A stretch of 64,000 nt of DNA from Candidatus Poribacteria bacterium (GCA_022822005.1 JAJECO010000008.1:62001-126000); one strand, 5' to 3'. Numbered from the stretch's first letter, positions 16,339 to 25,444 are shown. Notes: a model not told the origin generated them from the letters alone. Translations and numbers: made by a program.

Positions 16339-16484
16339 TAGGGCTATTCAGTTTTAGGCTTTTTACCCGTTTTGTTTGAAAAGTCAGAGTCGGGAAGTCG
16401 CTCATAGAGCGAAGTGTCGGGATTAGGAAATCCCTCCCCGATAAATCGGGATGCAAGCACCTACAGAAAAACTAAGTGACCCTC
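16339..16484. mobile_element. MITE with 9-bp target duplication, copy 1 (family A)
   Basis: 146 bp. The left end is TAGGGCTATTCAGTTTT; the right end complement begins GAGGGTCACTTAGTTTT (12 of 17 match). Flanks are AATATTTAG (16330-16338) and AATATATAG (16485-16493), an 8/9 direct repeat. The interior is palindrome-rich (GTCGCTCATAGAGCGA, CCCCGATAAATCGGG) and has no gene. It is closely similar to 53690-53855. It lies between the mnmA promoter and the divergent zinc-ribbon promoter. Confidence 0.8.
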
Positions 16485-16512
16485 AATATATAGAAAGTTT
16501 TGATAATTTCCC

Positions 16513-16541
16513 TTGACTACTTTATATTTGTGTGGTATAAT
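16513..16541 (+). promoter_or_regulatory. Sigma-70-like promoter of the zinc-ribbon gene
   Basis: TTGACT (16513-16518), 17-nt spacer, perfect TATAAT (16536-16541). It is one of the best promoter matches in the window and gives a 5' leader of about 93 nt before the TTG start at 16641. Confidence 0.85.
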
Positions 16542-16640
16542 TCACATTTAGAAAAACTGAATTTAACGCTTCGTTAAACACAAGCTCCTTCATAGACATA
16601 GTGGAAGTATTATTTAGATACACAAAGAAAGGAACCTCAA

Positions 16641-16820
16641 TTGAAAACGGTATCTTCATCAAAAGTAATCAAGGCAATCCATGTAATCAAGGATCAGAGT
16701 TGTGAAAAGTGCGGCACGCAAGCGAAGGGTTTTGTTTACCGCAAAGCGCACCCGATCTACTACTGCCGCAAATGTTTGCGTGATGAGATTGACGCTCGAG
16801 GCCAACAATTGGTCGCATGA
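16641..16820 (+). CDS. 59-residue zinc-ribbon protein
   Basis: TTG 16641 follows AAAGGA with 7-nt spacing; the stop is TGA 16818-16820. The product has a basic N-terminus (KTVSSSKVIKAIHVIKDQ), then C21-x2-C24 (SCEKCGTQAKGF) and C42-x2-C45 (YYCRKCLRDEI), a four-cysteine zinc ribbon. Such small ribbons bind RNA, DNA or partner proteins. The strong promoter and ribosome site support expression despite the small size and the rare start codon. No named family is recognised. Confidence 0.72.
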   Translation: MKTVSSSKVIKAIHVIKDQSCEKCGTQAKGFVYRKAHPIYYCRKCLRDEIDARGQQLVA

Positions 16821-17148
16821 TCTATGCAAACCTAAGTTGCTAGTTGTAAAACCTGCTCGGCTTGGATAGACATATCCAAGCCATAACCACTTTTGCTATA
16901 CACATTGCGCTCCTCTGGAGCGCAGTGGTTCTATAGACATATCGCTCCGCTGGAGCGAAAGGCAGAGTTTCAGTTTTAACAGAAAACTGATGGATTTTCA
17001 ACACTAGCAACTTGCGTTATGCAAAGACGGTCCGAGTTTTTGGTAAAAACTCGGACCCTGTTACACAGTTCTTTAACATGAGCTATAAGAGAAAGTTGGA
17101 GAGGCTTTGGCAGAGCACCGGAGAGGTTCCCTCTATCAGCAGATGGCT
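16821..17148. repeat. Cluster of palindromic repeats, no gene
   Basis: 16853-16883: GCTCGGCTTGGATAGACATA then TCCAAGCC, recurring inverted at 31421-31452. 16907-16923 and 16942-16958: GCGCTCCTCTGGAGCGC and TCGCTCCGCTGGAGCGA, recurring at 42614-42681. 17029-17057: a perfect 13-bp hairpin GGTCCGAGTTTTT / AAAAACTCGGACC, followed by CTGTTACACAGTTCTTTAAC and ATGA; related copies are at 18940 and 47329. The hairpin has no T-run on either side beyond its own stem, so it is not a clear terminator. Confidence 0.65.
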
Positions 17149-18603
17149 CTATCGACTGAACCGATCCCGCCAGTGTGGTACAGCCCCCGGCATGATGTAA
17201 CCCGTCCCGTTTGTGGCTTCAATGATAACACGCTGGAATTTGTCTGCGTCCACAAACATACCACTGCGAGAAGCCAACGGTCTGACACCTCCAATGATGT
17301 TGACTTGTGCACCGGCATGGCGACAGACCTCAACGGACCCTGTATATGTATATCCTGTTCCCCGCCCACTACTGGCGGGCTCATCGGTGATGATAATCAG
17401 CACTAACTTCCGATTGTTAGGCGTTTCGAGTTTAGGGACCCCCCTCATAATCGCATCTAACAGATGTTCATTGCCACGTCTGGGTCTCCGAAACAGCCTC
17501 TTGACCTGATCGGCATTTAACGGCGGTTTCGTTGTCAAAACCGAGCTCCCGCTCCCCCCCACTGCCCAGAACCGGATGACTCCAAATCGATAGTCTAGCC
17601 TCTCGCTGTCGAAAACCTGGACCAATGCATCCAACCCTGTGCAAATTTCGTCCACCTTATTGTCCATGCTTAAGCTGGAGTCAAAGAGGAACACCAGATC
17701 GATGGGTTGCTGTACTGTCTCAGCGATATGTTGAGCAATGTGCTTGAAAATCTCATCGACCTTGGGCATAAAGGGCATAAACAGGTCTGTTAGCGCCTGT
17801 TCGTCCTTGCGTTGCCTCTTGGGAGCCTCGTACCATCCGGCACCGCTCAGATAAGCTAATTGTACCTGTATCTCTTCGCTGATGCCAATGACGTGAATCC
17901 GAATTTTATCTTCCCTGCACCGATCCAGAATTTTCTCGACGAGCTCACTTTCACGTCCGGTTCCCCAGTCCGTTTTCAACGCATCATTTGTGATGATAAC
18001 AAAGTGCTTTTCACCATCCCAAACATGCTTTTCGCCATCCCAAAAGTACTCGTCACTATCCTTAGAGTCCCTTTCAGCATTCAAGCGAAACTCCAACTCT
18101 GCAAGCCCTGTCATAATCGCGTCAAGCCCGTGTCTGGCAACCACGCCCTTAAATCTCATCGGTGATTTGCCAAAACCCTCTTCAAATATGACGAGCCCTT
18201 TCTCTAGCGGTTTGCCCCGTATTTGTGAGGCATCGCCTTGAAACCAAATGAACGCAGCCCGATAGTCAATCGCTGATTCGTCAAAAACGCTGGACATCTC
18301 AGCGAGCCATCTTTGAATTCTTTCCGGCTCCTTCCCCACCAACCTCGCGTCAATAACAAACACAAGATCAATCATCTGCTTCGTGTTTTCACGACTCACA
18401 CGCTGGGCAACGTCCACGAGATGTTTCCCAATTTCATCAATCGCTGTTTTGTCCGTGCGCTGTATGTCATCGGAGCTAACCATTATTGCTCCACTTTGAG
18501 CGAAGGACGTTGCAATTTCCGTCCTCCCACCGCAGCCAATCCAAGCTACCAATATCATTAGCGCAATTGGCAATTTCCAAAGATATTGTTTGATTGATTT
18601 CAT
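17149..18603 (-). CDS. Lipoprotein with two VWA domains
   Basis: 484 residues from ATG 18603, which follows AAGGAGGAGATTG. Lipobox AWIGC after LPIALMILV. Two von Willebrand A domains follow: the first begins QMIDLVFVIDARLVGKEP (about 75), the second QPIDLVFLFDSSLSMDNK (about 303). The second has an intact DxSxS metal site (DSSLS); the first (DARLV) does not. VWA domains bind protein partners through a divalent metal. A surface or periplasmic binding role is likely; no neighbour points to a specific partner. Confidence 0.78.
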   Translation of the reverse strand: MKSIKQYLWKLPIALMILVAWIGCGGRTEIATSFAQSGAIMVSSDDIQRTDKTAIDEIGKHLVDVAQRVSRENTKQMIDLVFVIDARLVGKEPERIQRWLAEMSSVFDESAIDYRAAFIWFQGDASQIRGKPLEKGLVIFEEGFGKSPMRFKGVVARHGLDAIMTGLAELEFRLNAERDSKDSDEYFWDGEKHVWDGEKHFVIITNDALKTDWGTGRESELVEKILDRCREDKIRIHVIGISEEIQVQLAYLSGAGWYEAPKRQRKDEQALTDLFMPFMPKVDEIFKHIAQHIAETVQQPIDLVFLFDSSLSMDNKVDEICTGLDALVQVFDSERLDYRFGVIRFWAVGGSGSSVLTTKPPLNADQVKRLFRRPRRGNEHLLDAIMRGVPKLETPNNRKLVLIIITDEPASSGRGTGYTYTGSVEVCRHAGAQVNIIGGVRPLASRSGMFVDADKFQRVIIEATNGTGYIMPGAVPHWRDRFSR

Positions 18604-19370
18604 CAATCTCCTCCTTACGTATACGATATAGGTTCGCGTAAAAAGAAAGTACAAAGCGCGCAGAGAAACCAAACGCGCCATAAGAGAATCACTCCAATAA
18701 AATCAGGATTCAGAACTGAGATGGAAGATAGAATAGTTGACGGGTCGGGAAACTCCCCCCACAAGTTGGAGATTAGGAATCTTGTAGGTCGATTTTCCAA
18801 AATCGACAACACCTACAACATAACGCGATACGCTTGGGGCAATAAACCAAGATTGTAACGCGTCATGCTGGGGGTATTTTTCGAGATATGAATCTCAACC
18901 TACAATTGACCATAGATTAATGCTCAACCTATAATCAATGACCGAGTTTTTTCGGAAGAACTTGGCTTCTGTTGCACGACTTCCTAACATGAAACCACAA
19001 AATTTACATAGGGCATTGACCACGGCAATTTACATGCCACAGTTATCTCGAACCGTAAACAGGGAATTATGGCAAAACTGATTGTTTCGCTAAATCCTTT
19101 GGCAGGCTAGGCTTGCAGATGTTTGTGATATGCGCTATGATTTCAAAGGGAACACGACAATCACAAATAGATTGTTGCAAATGTGTCATATCGTTGTTGC
19201 AAAAATGATATACCGATAGTTAGAATGAGCGATGCTCAGAAATCCAATACTAACGACATTTGCCAAGCGAACCCCAAGCGATCTGTCCCCCTGGTCTCGG
19301 TAGGGACAATCTATCGGGGAGTATCGGGGCAACAATCCACCTCCACTGCACGACTTCTCAGCATGAACCA
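18604..19370. other. Gene-free region with repeats
   Basis: No convincing gene in ~770 bp. Repeats seen: GTAAAAAGAAAGTACAAAGC (18640-18659), close to a stretch at 47300-47319; a hairpin TTGTAGGTCGATTTT...AAATCG...ACCTACAA at 18782-18818; a copy of the ACCGAGTTTTTT hairpin unit with CTGTTGCACGACTTCC at 18940-18990; a partial copy (GCACGACTTCTCAGCATGA) at 19347-19365. Confidence 0.5.
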
Positions 19371-19406
19371 TAAAAAAAGGGCGTACCAATCGGTACGCCC
19401 TTTTCT
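19371..19406 (-). terminator. Rho-independent terminator after the Rieske gene
   Basis: A perfect stem AAAAGGGCGTACC / GGTACGCCCTTTT with a short loop ends in a T-run on the minus strand, 28 bp past the stop of 19434-21281. The stem is nearly symmetrical and could also act from the plus side. Confidence 0.85.
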
Positions 19407-19433
19407 GGTTGTTCGTTAGATTCGTTAAACTCG

Positions 19434-21281
19434 CTAATTATCATCCTCGCGTTCGCTGAGCAACTCGCCGCGTGCCAAACGTTCCGCATTCTCGGTTGAC
19501 CAGAGGATATTCTTCATCAACTTCTGTGCGGTGATGTAACGGGTCGCTGCAAGGAGGTGCATCCGCTTCTCCTCAGTATCGTCGGTCAACGCATAGTGGC
19601 GGAAAGCGACTTCGAGCACCTGAAACATGTGGAGCTCTGCATCTTCACGGAGCAGAATGTGAGCCAACGCACGCTTGAGCGCGCCAATGTCGTGTCCTTC
19701 CTCCAGATATTGGTTCACGAGGATTTCCGCTTCATAAACCTTTTGGAAGTCGGCAAACTCCTCCAAACGATCCAACATTGTGTCAACAGAGTCGTAGGTC
19801 TCTTCAAGCCGTTGACCGGGACGAGGGATACGGGCCGCTGGCATATTTAACCAGCGCAGATAGTTCAGGAACACGGCGCCGTGGAAGATTCCGCGCAGCA
19901 GTTCTGCACTCGGCGCGTACTGGAACGTGCAGTAGAGTGCGTGTGCGTAGGAGTAGATGTTTGCCACATCGTGCCAATCCCCCTCATTCTTGAGATGGAA
20001 GCGCGCGGTTCGAATCGCTGAGGCGTAGGTCATGGCTCGGCAGATGTCTGTTGGTTTCACGCCGGCACGAAGTTTCTCCTCAACCTCCGCAACAATCGGC
20101 ACAAAGTCGTCGCCAAGCATCGTCTGGGTGAACTCCGAAATATCGAGTTCTGCCTCGTTTGCTTGGTTCTCCTTCCAAATTTCGTCCAAGCGGGTGAAGA
20201 CTGGTTCCAAGACTGGCACACTGTCTGCCCACCGAGACGTCTCTTCATGCCGTGTCCGGCTAACCAGATCAACCACGATCGGACGCAAGATTTCGTGCGC
20301 GCCGTCCCATTCGACGTAATCCAGCGCCTCAAACATCTTGTTTGCAAAGTCAAGGGCGTGACCGTCGCCGGTGAAATAGAAGTCAGTAGCAGCAGTGAAC
20401 ACAAAATCTGCCATGACCGATTTACCGTATCCACGATCATTCAGTGTGAGCAGAATGCGTTCCGCAGCACCAGAATCTCGTTTGTCAATAAAATAACGGA
20501 ACCACCGCTTGAGGGTTGTGAGGTCGTGTTCCTCTGTCATGCGAGGAAACGGTGCCCGATATGGTCGTGAACTTCCCGTTGTTCGACGGCTGATCTGCAC
20601 AAGTCCATGTACGAGAAACAGGTTGTGATCTTTCGAGGCAACCTCGTCCCATAGATTGGCTGCAAGCGTAAGAATCGCTACGCCGGACGACCAGCCCTCG
20701 CTGCTCTTATGGGCACCGTAGTGGAGCCCTTGTTGAATAATCTCTTGCGGTGTTGCCTCTGCATCGGTGAGTGCTGTGACAGCCTTCGCAATGAAGAAAG
20801 AACTTCGGTCCTTGAGTCCTCGCTCAAGGGCGCGCTTGCCGCGGTCGATGACTCGGCGTTTCGCTGCGGCTCGCTCTCCGCGGGCAAGTCCGACGTACAG
20901 ATACCCGTCATCGCGTACTGTAACAGGGAATGATTTCAGATCATCCCCAAATTCAAGGAAGCAGCCCCCCGATTTGAGGTCGAATTCCCAGTGGTGCCAG
21001 TGGCAAATCAGGACGCCGTCTCGGACGCTGCCTTCGGACATCGGGTAGCCCATGTGGGGACAACGGTTGTCTACTGCATAGAATTTATCCTGATACTTAA
21101 AGGCGGCAAGGTGGGTCCCATCTACATGAAAAGGTTTGCCTTCGCCGTCCTCGAAGGAATCGGCAGGGCAAAGCTGGTGATAGACCAGATCGGCTTCATC
21201 CGTGACATCTGCAGTTGGGAGATCTTCAAAGTTGATTGAACCAGCGGGTGTTTTTTGAGAGGTACGGGGTGAAATACTCAT
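19434..21281 (-). CDS. Rieske [2Fe-2S] protein fused to a large helical domain
   Basis: 615 residues. Residues ~30-140 form a Rieske ferredoxin domain with C74-P-H76-M and C93-H-W-H96-H. The remaining ~470 residues are mostly helical and hold conserved-looking His/Tyr clusters (QQGLHYGAHKSSEGW, LVHGLVQISRR, YSYAHALYCTFQYAPS). I do not recognise this domain. The layout suggests an electron-accepting N-terminus feeding an oxidative or metal-binding partner domain, but no oxygenase motif (2-His-1-Asp) could be confirmed by eye. No signal peptide, so cytoplasmic. It has its own promoter and terminator. Confidence 0.75.
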   Translation of the reverse strand: MSISPRTSQKTPAGSINFEDLPTADVTDEADLVYHQLCPADSFEDGEGKPFHVDGTHLAAFKYQDKFYAVDNRCPHMGYPMSEGSVRDGVLICHWHHWEFDLKSGGCFLEFGDDLKSFPVTVRDDGYLYVGLARGERAAAKRRVIDRGKRALERGLKDRSSFFIAKAVTALTDAEATPQEIIQQGLHYGAHKSSEGWSSGVAILTLAANLWDEVASKDHNLFLVHGLVQISRRTTGSSRPYRAPFPRMTEEHDLTTLKRWFRYFIDKRDSGAAERILLTLNDRGYGKSVMADFVFTAATDFYFTGDGHALDFANKMFEALDYVEWDGAHEILRPIVVDLVSRTRHEETSRWADSVPVLEPVFTRLDEIWKENQANEAELDISEFTQTMLGDDFVPIVAEVEEKLRAGVKPTDICRAMTYASAIRTARFHLKNEGDWHDVANIYSYAHALYCTFQYAPSAELLRGIFHGAVFLNYLRWLNMPAARIPRPGQRLEETYDSVDTMLDRLEEFADFQKVYEAEILVNQYLEEGHDIGALKRALAHILLREDAELHMFQVLEVAFRHYALTDDTEEKRMHLLAATRYITAQKLMKNILWSTENAERLARGELLSEREDDN

Positions 21282-21359
21282 GGTGTAAACCTCCTTGTTA
21301 CGTGAAACGTAAGACGTGATAGATTACCGCCACTTTTTCATTCAATCTGATTCGTTCAC

Positions 21360-21388
21360 AGTGTAGCGGGTTTCGTAGATATTGTCAA
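21360..21388 (-). promoter_or_regulatory. Sigma-70-like promoter of the Rieske fusion gene
   Basis: Minus strand: TTGACA (21388-21383), 17-nt spacer, TACACT (21365-21360). The leader would be about 70 nt, ending in an AAGGAGG ribosome site (21287-21293 region). The rest of 21389-21607 shows no gene. Confidence 0.75.
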
Positions 21389-21607
21389 CATAATTAGAGA
21401 GTATTGTATTTTATAGAGGTTACGCACTTGGCGAGAAAATAGATGATAATAGAAAGTATGAATCCGCATTACGAGCGTTTCTACGCTTGGAGCGACACTA
21501 CTTTTCGACGGGGCTGAGTTGATTTGAAGTGAAAGTCTCGATTATCGGAGAGGTGATGCACGTCTATTTGGTTCAATCCCGTTACACTTTAACTGCATAA
21601 CTCCTAC

Positions 21608-22660
21608 TTACTTTTGAAGGTGGACGGAAAATGATTTTGTCCCAAAGTGCCCTTTTGAATCAACAACTTGAAGCCACAGATCGTGCACATCAACCTTGGA
21701 TAATTCGTAAACAAACTCAACGGTCATCTCTTGTCCGTTTAATCGCTTGGAAGCTTTGAATGCGGGGGAACCTCTACTGAACCTCGCCAAGTTTTTGTCA
21801 GTGATATTGGGGTTGGTGTGAAACCGCGCCTGATGTAATCCATCTGGGTCGCTCAACTCGAAAATGATACGGAGGCTATCTGCACTCGGTGGATACTCGA
21901 GTGAGGAGATAATCTTAATTTTCGGCTGAAATTGGCTGGAGAATGTTCTGTTAGGGTTAAAGAAGCGACTGGCATCAAGAAATTCTGCAGCTTCCTTGGA
22001 CAGTTGACGTTTTTCCAGTCGGGTTGAGGAGAGGTGAAAAGAGCCGTAGGACATGAGAAATCGCTCATTACGGAAATCGTGTGATAAGCCAAAGGCGTGT
22101 CCCAGTTCATGAGCAATGATTTGGCTCTGGAAACCACTTTTTGCTATCCAAAGAATACCTGATTGGCCGCCACGGCGGGAGCTTCCAAAGCCCATAGCTC
22201 CGTTAATATACTTTTGGCTTATATCAACGACAATCATATAGACATTCTTTGATAAACTAAATTGTTCCCCAATTTCTGTCTCAACTTTATTTGTTGTGTT
22301 ATAGAGATAGTGTTTATCGGGGAACTGACCCTTGACTCGGTGCACAATCGCTTTCCCTTTCACATCAATTTCAAAGGAGAATGTTTTCCGTCCGAAGCCG
22401 TGGGCTTCCATCTGGTCTGCAAAGAAAGTTTGTACGACTCCCATTTGTAACTCTATCTGATCGACAATTCTTTGCTTAAAGGGGCGGTCTTGGGGGGTAA
22501 AGTAGATCAACTGAACGAGAGAAGTAGGCTCCGAAATGGTGTCATTCACCTCCCGCTGAGTCGCTTGTGGTTGTTGTTCCAACAATTGCAAAGCCTTGCA
22601 TTGGAGTAGGAAAGGCACGAAGAGGAATGTAATCGCGAAACAGGAAGATTTCCAAGGCAT
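21608..22660 (-). CDS. Exported metzincin-type zinc protease
   Basis: 350 residues from ATG 22660 (after AAGGAG); the open frame extends to 22804 without support. The signal segment ITFLFVPFLLQC may end in a lipobox cysteine. The zinc site is HELGHAFGLSHD: H184, E185, H188, H194, and the family-typical Asp after the third His. A Met-turn candidate (FLMSYGS, about 201-207) follows. The C-terminal ~110 residues look like an Ig-type beta domain. Such enzymes cleave extracellular or matrix proteins. No inhibitor or pro-domain gene is adjacent. Confidence 0.82.
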   Translation of the reverse strand: MPWKSSCFAITFLFVPFLLQCKALQLLEQQPQATQREVNDTISEPTSLVQLIYFTPQDRPFKQRIVDQIELQMGVVQTFFADQMEAHGFGRKTFSFEIDVKGKAIVHRVKGQFPDKHYLYNTTNKVETEIGEQFSLSKNVYMIVVDISQKYINGAMGFGSSRRGGQSGILWIAKSGFQSQIIAHELGHAFGLSHDFRNERFLMSYGSFHLSSTRLEKRQLSKEAAEFLDASRFFNPNRTFSSQFQPKIKIISSLEYPPSADSLRIIFELSDPDGLHQARFHTNPNITDKNLARFSRGSPAFKASKRLNGQEMTVEFVYELSKVDVHDLWLQVVDSKGHFGTKSFSVHLQK

Positions 22661-22823
22661 CTTATGTAGTCTCCTTATCGGGTCGAAAACTCTTGGTCTT
22701 CTGACCGGAGAGAGCAGGAGGGTTGACTTCAAACGTTCAACTGCGTAAGTCCTATTTGATTTAGACGTGCTGAGAATAGAAAGTTTACATCCCACCAGTA
22801 TCAAATTGAAAAGACACTTGACC

Positions 22824-22853
22824 TTGAAAAAAACAACGGTTTGGTGTTACAAT
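22824..22853 (+). promoter_or_regulatory. Sigma-70-like promoter of the SUMF1/VWA operon
   Basis: TTGAAA (22824-22829), 18-nt spacer, TACAAT (22848-22853); the leader to ATG 22940 is about 80 nt. An upstream TTGACC (22819-22824) overlaps but would give a 23-24 nt spacer. Confidence 0.55.
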
Positions 22854-22939
22854 TTTTTTGATTCCAGTATATCGTTACGTTTTGCAAATCATATCTCCTC
22901 CTTTATCTTTTTCGGATTATCACAAGCGGATATATTCCC

Positions 22940-23680
22940 ATGTCAACCCAGCAAGAAGTTATCATTGATTTGCTTAACTACCCATTGGTTTATATTCCTG
23001 AAGGATCCTTCCTTATGGGAACACTCCCGACGGGACTACGAAAAACTGATCATGAGGAACCGCAGCGTATGGTGACGCTCAACGCCTACTATATTGGCAA
23101 GTTCCCTGTGACTAACGCGCAATATGCACAGTTCATGGAAGATACGGGTTATCATCCGCCGCGTTTTCATACCGATTCGCGCTTCAATGCACCGGACTGC
23201 CCTGTGGTTGGGGTCAGTTGGTACGACGCGCGGGAATTTCTGCGCTATCTCAACGGATTGACAGGCGAAGCGTATCGTCTGCCGACCGAAGCGGAGTGGG
23301 AGAAAGCAGCACGAGGCACCGATGGACGAGAGTATCCGTGGGGAAACAGATGGGATCCATCGAAAACGAACTCGTCGGAAAGTGCTATCAAACGAACGAC
23401 GCCTGTTGACAACTATCCAGAAGGCGTCAGTCCCTATGGCTGCTACGATATGGGCGGGAATGCCTATGAGTGGTGCATGGACTGGTTTCACCCGGAGACC
23501 TATAAATACGCACCGGCGCAAAATCCCTTCGGCCCAGCCGAGGGTAGACGCAGGACCATCCGGGGCGGATCATGGGTTCCGCGGGGTCAATTCGCGGCGC
23601 GATGTGCGAACCGTGCAGCGTATGAACCGATAGAGATGGTGCACAATGTTGGAATTCGGATTGCGGAATCAGCTTCATAG
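22940..23680 (+). CDS. SUMF1-fold (formylglycine-generating enzyme-like) protein without signal peptide
   Basis: 246 residues. Family motifs: VYIPEGSFLMGT, EEPQRMVTLNAYYIGKFPVT, PVVGVSWYDAREFLRYL, YRLPTEAEWEKAARGTDGRE, YPWGNRWD, YDMGGNAYEWCMDWF, RRTIRGGSWVPRGQFAARC. True formylglycine-generating enzymes carry a Cys just after GGS; here it is WVPR, and only the later Cys remains, so sulfatase activation is unlikely. Many bacterial SUMF1 proteins act instead as binding modules. The VWA gene follows by 30 bp, so the pair is likely cotranscribed. Confidence 0.82.
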   Translation: MSTQQEVIIDLLNYPLVYIPEGSFLMGTLPTGLRKTDHEEPQRMVTLNAYYIGKFPVTNAQYAQFMEDTGYHPPRFHTDSRFNAPDCPVVGVSWYDAREFLRYLNGLTGEAYRLPTEAEWEKAARGTDGREYPWGNRWDPSKTNSSESAIKRTTPVDNYPEGVSPYGCYDMGGNAYEWCMDWFHPETYKYAPAQNPFGPAEGRRRTIRGGSWVPRGQFAARCANRAAYEPIEMVHNVGIRIAESAS

Positions 23681-23710
23681 ACTAACTGATTCACAAGAGT
23701 AGGTGATGCC

Positions 23711-25267
23711 ATGTTACGTCACAGAAGTTCTCGTCCAGCCTTAATCTGCTCGCTCATCATTCATCTCATTGTTGCAGTTATCATGATGCGATTGCAGATC
23801 GAGCAACGTCAACTACCCTTTTTTGATGACCCCGTTCTGGTTGAGATTACCCATTTCCAACGCCCGACGGTTGTCCCGCCCAAACCGGTTGAACCGCCGC
23901 CTCCCGAACCAGTACAAGTGGTCCAGGAAGTTGCTCCCCCTACGCCCAAGCCGAAACCTGCCTCCACGGCTGATTGGCTGACCATTGATTCCCTCAAGAC
24001 CAATCAGCGCGAAGCGATTGGGTCAAAAGTTGATGCGTCTTCCTCGTCAGATAGCGTTGAATCTGTTTCTCAGCCAGAATTATCCTCAAAAGTACGCCCA
24101 GATTCGAGAGCACTTACCATGACAACGGTAGATGTGTCGAGAGAAGATTTCGAAAGCGGCGCCCCTTTAGCAGCAAATCAGGATATCAATATGAATGATG
24201 GGGGCAGCAATCTATCAGAGAGTTCCCCGGAGATCGGTGTAGCAACCTTACGCGTTGGACGAAAACGCGGTGAAACACTTGACGGAATGCCTATCGGAAA
24301 TTCGGGCGGCGGCCTCCCTTCGGGCACATCCACGGGTGACAATTACGTCCAGATGATGACTGAACTGGCTCGAGATCTGACAGATGCGGCGATCGTTACC
24401 GAGATCGATCTGGTCTTTGTTATCGACAAGACAGGGAGCATGGAAGACAACGTCCGTGGTATCCGCGCTTACATCGACCTCTTGTTCGAGCACTTCACAC
24501 GTTCGGGACATGACGCAGCTTTTGGCTTGGTCACATTCGCGGACGCGACAGAAAGCAAACCGAAGGTTCGGGGGGTTACGACGAATCACGGGAAATTTAA
24601 GAACTGGCTTTACAAAATTAAGTTTGAGGGCGGTGGCGATCTCGCCGAATCTGGACTGGATGCGTTGATGGCCGCGCTAAATAGGTCTAAATTTCGAGAC
24701 AACACTCAACGATTTTTCGTTCTTGTGAGCGATGGTGCCTTCCACGACGCGGATTACGACGGGAGATCAGAGTATAGCCAAGATGGGGTTATCGAAACGT
24801 TGCAGCGGCAAGGGGTTCGCGTCGATGTGATCGGGCTGAATTTCCTGCCCATCAAGCAGCTCGCTTGGTCAACAGGCGGTGTGTGGCGGCAGATCCCCGG
24901 CAGAGGCTATATGGAGCATATTCCGCGGACACTGACAGCCAAAATGCTTTCTGAACTTGGCGTGCTCGGTTTCGACGGAGATACACTGGAGGCGGATGAG
25001 GTTGTCATCTACCTCCGTCGTGATCCGCGTCCAACGTGGCTTGAAGTTACGTGGAAAGTGCTCAACCCGTTGGGTGAACGATGTTATGGTCCCTTTTCAC
25101 AGCGTCTTGACATCCCAAACGACGGGTCAGAGGTGCTGCGGTTCACGCCTACTATTGATGTCAACCAGTTTCGATCTGCAATAGGGACGTATACTGTTAT
25201 TTACCATATCGAAAACAATCTTGGGCATCGGAGTATCTTGCGTCGCACCCTTGAATACGGCGGTTAA
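23711..25267 (+). CDS. VWA-domain protein with TonB-like N-terminus
   Basis: 518 residues. The N-terminus has one membrane helix (ALICSLIIHLIVAVIMM), then EITHF and a Pro/Lys-rich stretch (VPPKPVEPPPPEPV) like that of TonB, followed by a Ser-rich linker. The VWA domain begins EIDLVFVIDKTGSMEDNV (about 233-250), with the metal site motif DKTGS intact and SDGAFHD later. The last ~100 residues look like a beta domain. A periplasm-spanning scaffold is plausible. It forms a pair with the SUMF1-fold protein. Confidence 0.78.
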   Translation: MLRHRSSRPALICSLIIHLIVAVIMMRLQIEQRQLPFFDDPVLVEITHFQRPTVVPPKPVEPPPPEPVQVVQEVAPPTPKPKPASTADWLTIDSLKTNQREAIGSKVDASSSSDSVESVSQPELSSKVRPDSRALTMTTVDVSREDFESGAPLAANQDINMNDGGSNLSESSPEIGVATLRVGRKRGETLDGMPIGNSGGGLPSGTSTGDNYVQMMTELARDLTDAAIVTEIDLVFVIDKTGSMEDNVRGIRAYIDLLFEHFTRSGHDAAFGLVTFADATESKPKVRGVTTNHGKFKNWLYKIKFEGGGDLAESGLDALMAALNRSKFRDNTQRFFVLVSDGAFHDADYDGRSEYSQDGVIETLQRQGVRVDVIGLNFLPIKQLAWSTGGVWRQIPGRGYMEHIPRTLTAKMLSELGVLGFDGDTLEADEVVIYLRRDPRPTWLEVTWKVLNPLGERCYGPFSQRLDIPNDGSEVLRFTPTIDVNQFRSAIGTYTVIYHIENNLGHRSILRRTLEYGG

Positions 25268-25444
25268 GAGAACTTGCCCACGTTAAGAAATCGTGCAATA
25301 GCAGCCGATTGAGTTCATTGGTTCATCAGTTCATTAATTCATTTTTCGCATGTCACATTCTTCGCACTTTGCATTTTCTTTTGACATGAGCAAAAAAAAC
25401 AAATATCAGGTTATAATCCTATGATATTAGAGAGACGGCTTGCA

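Noticed and set aside
17029-17057. Perfect 13-bp hairpin as a terminator
   Set aside because: No clear U-run after the stem on either strand, and the unit recurs with a conserved 3' extension, so it is better described as a repeat.
25381-25417. TTGACA and TATAAT before the HAL2-type gene as a promoter
   Set aside because: The spacer is 25 nt, too long; only the -10 is credible.
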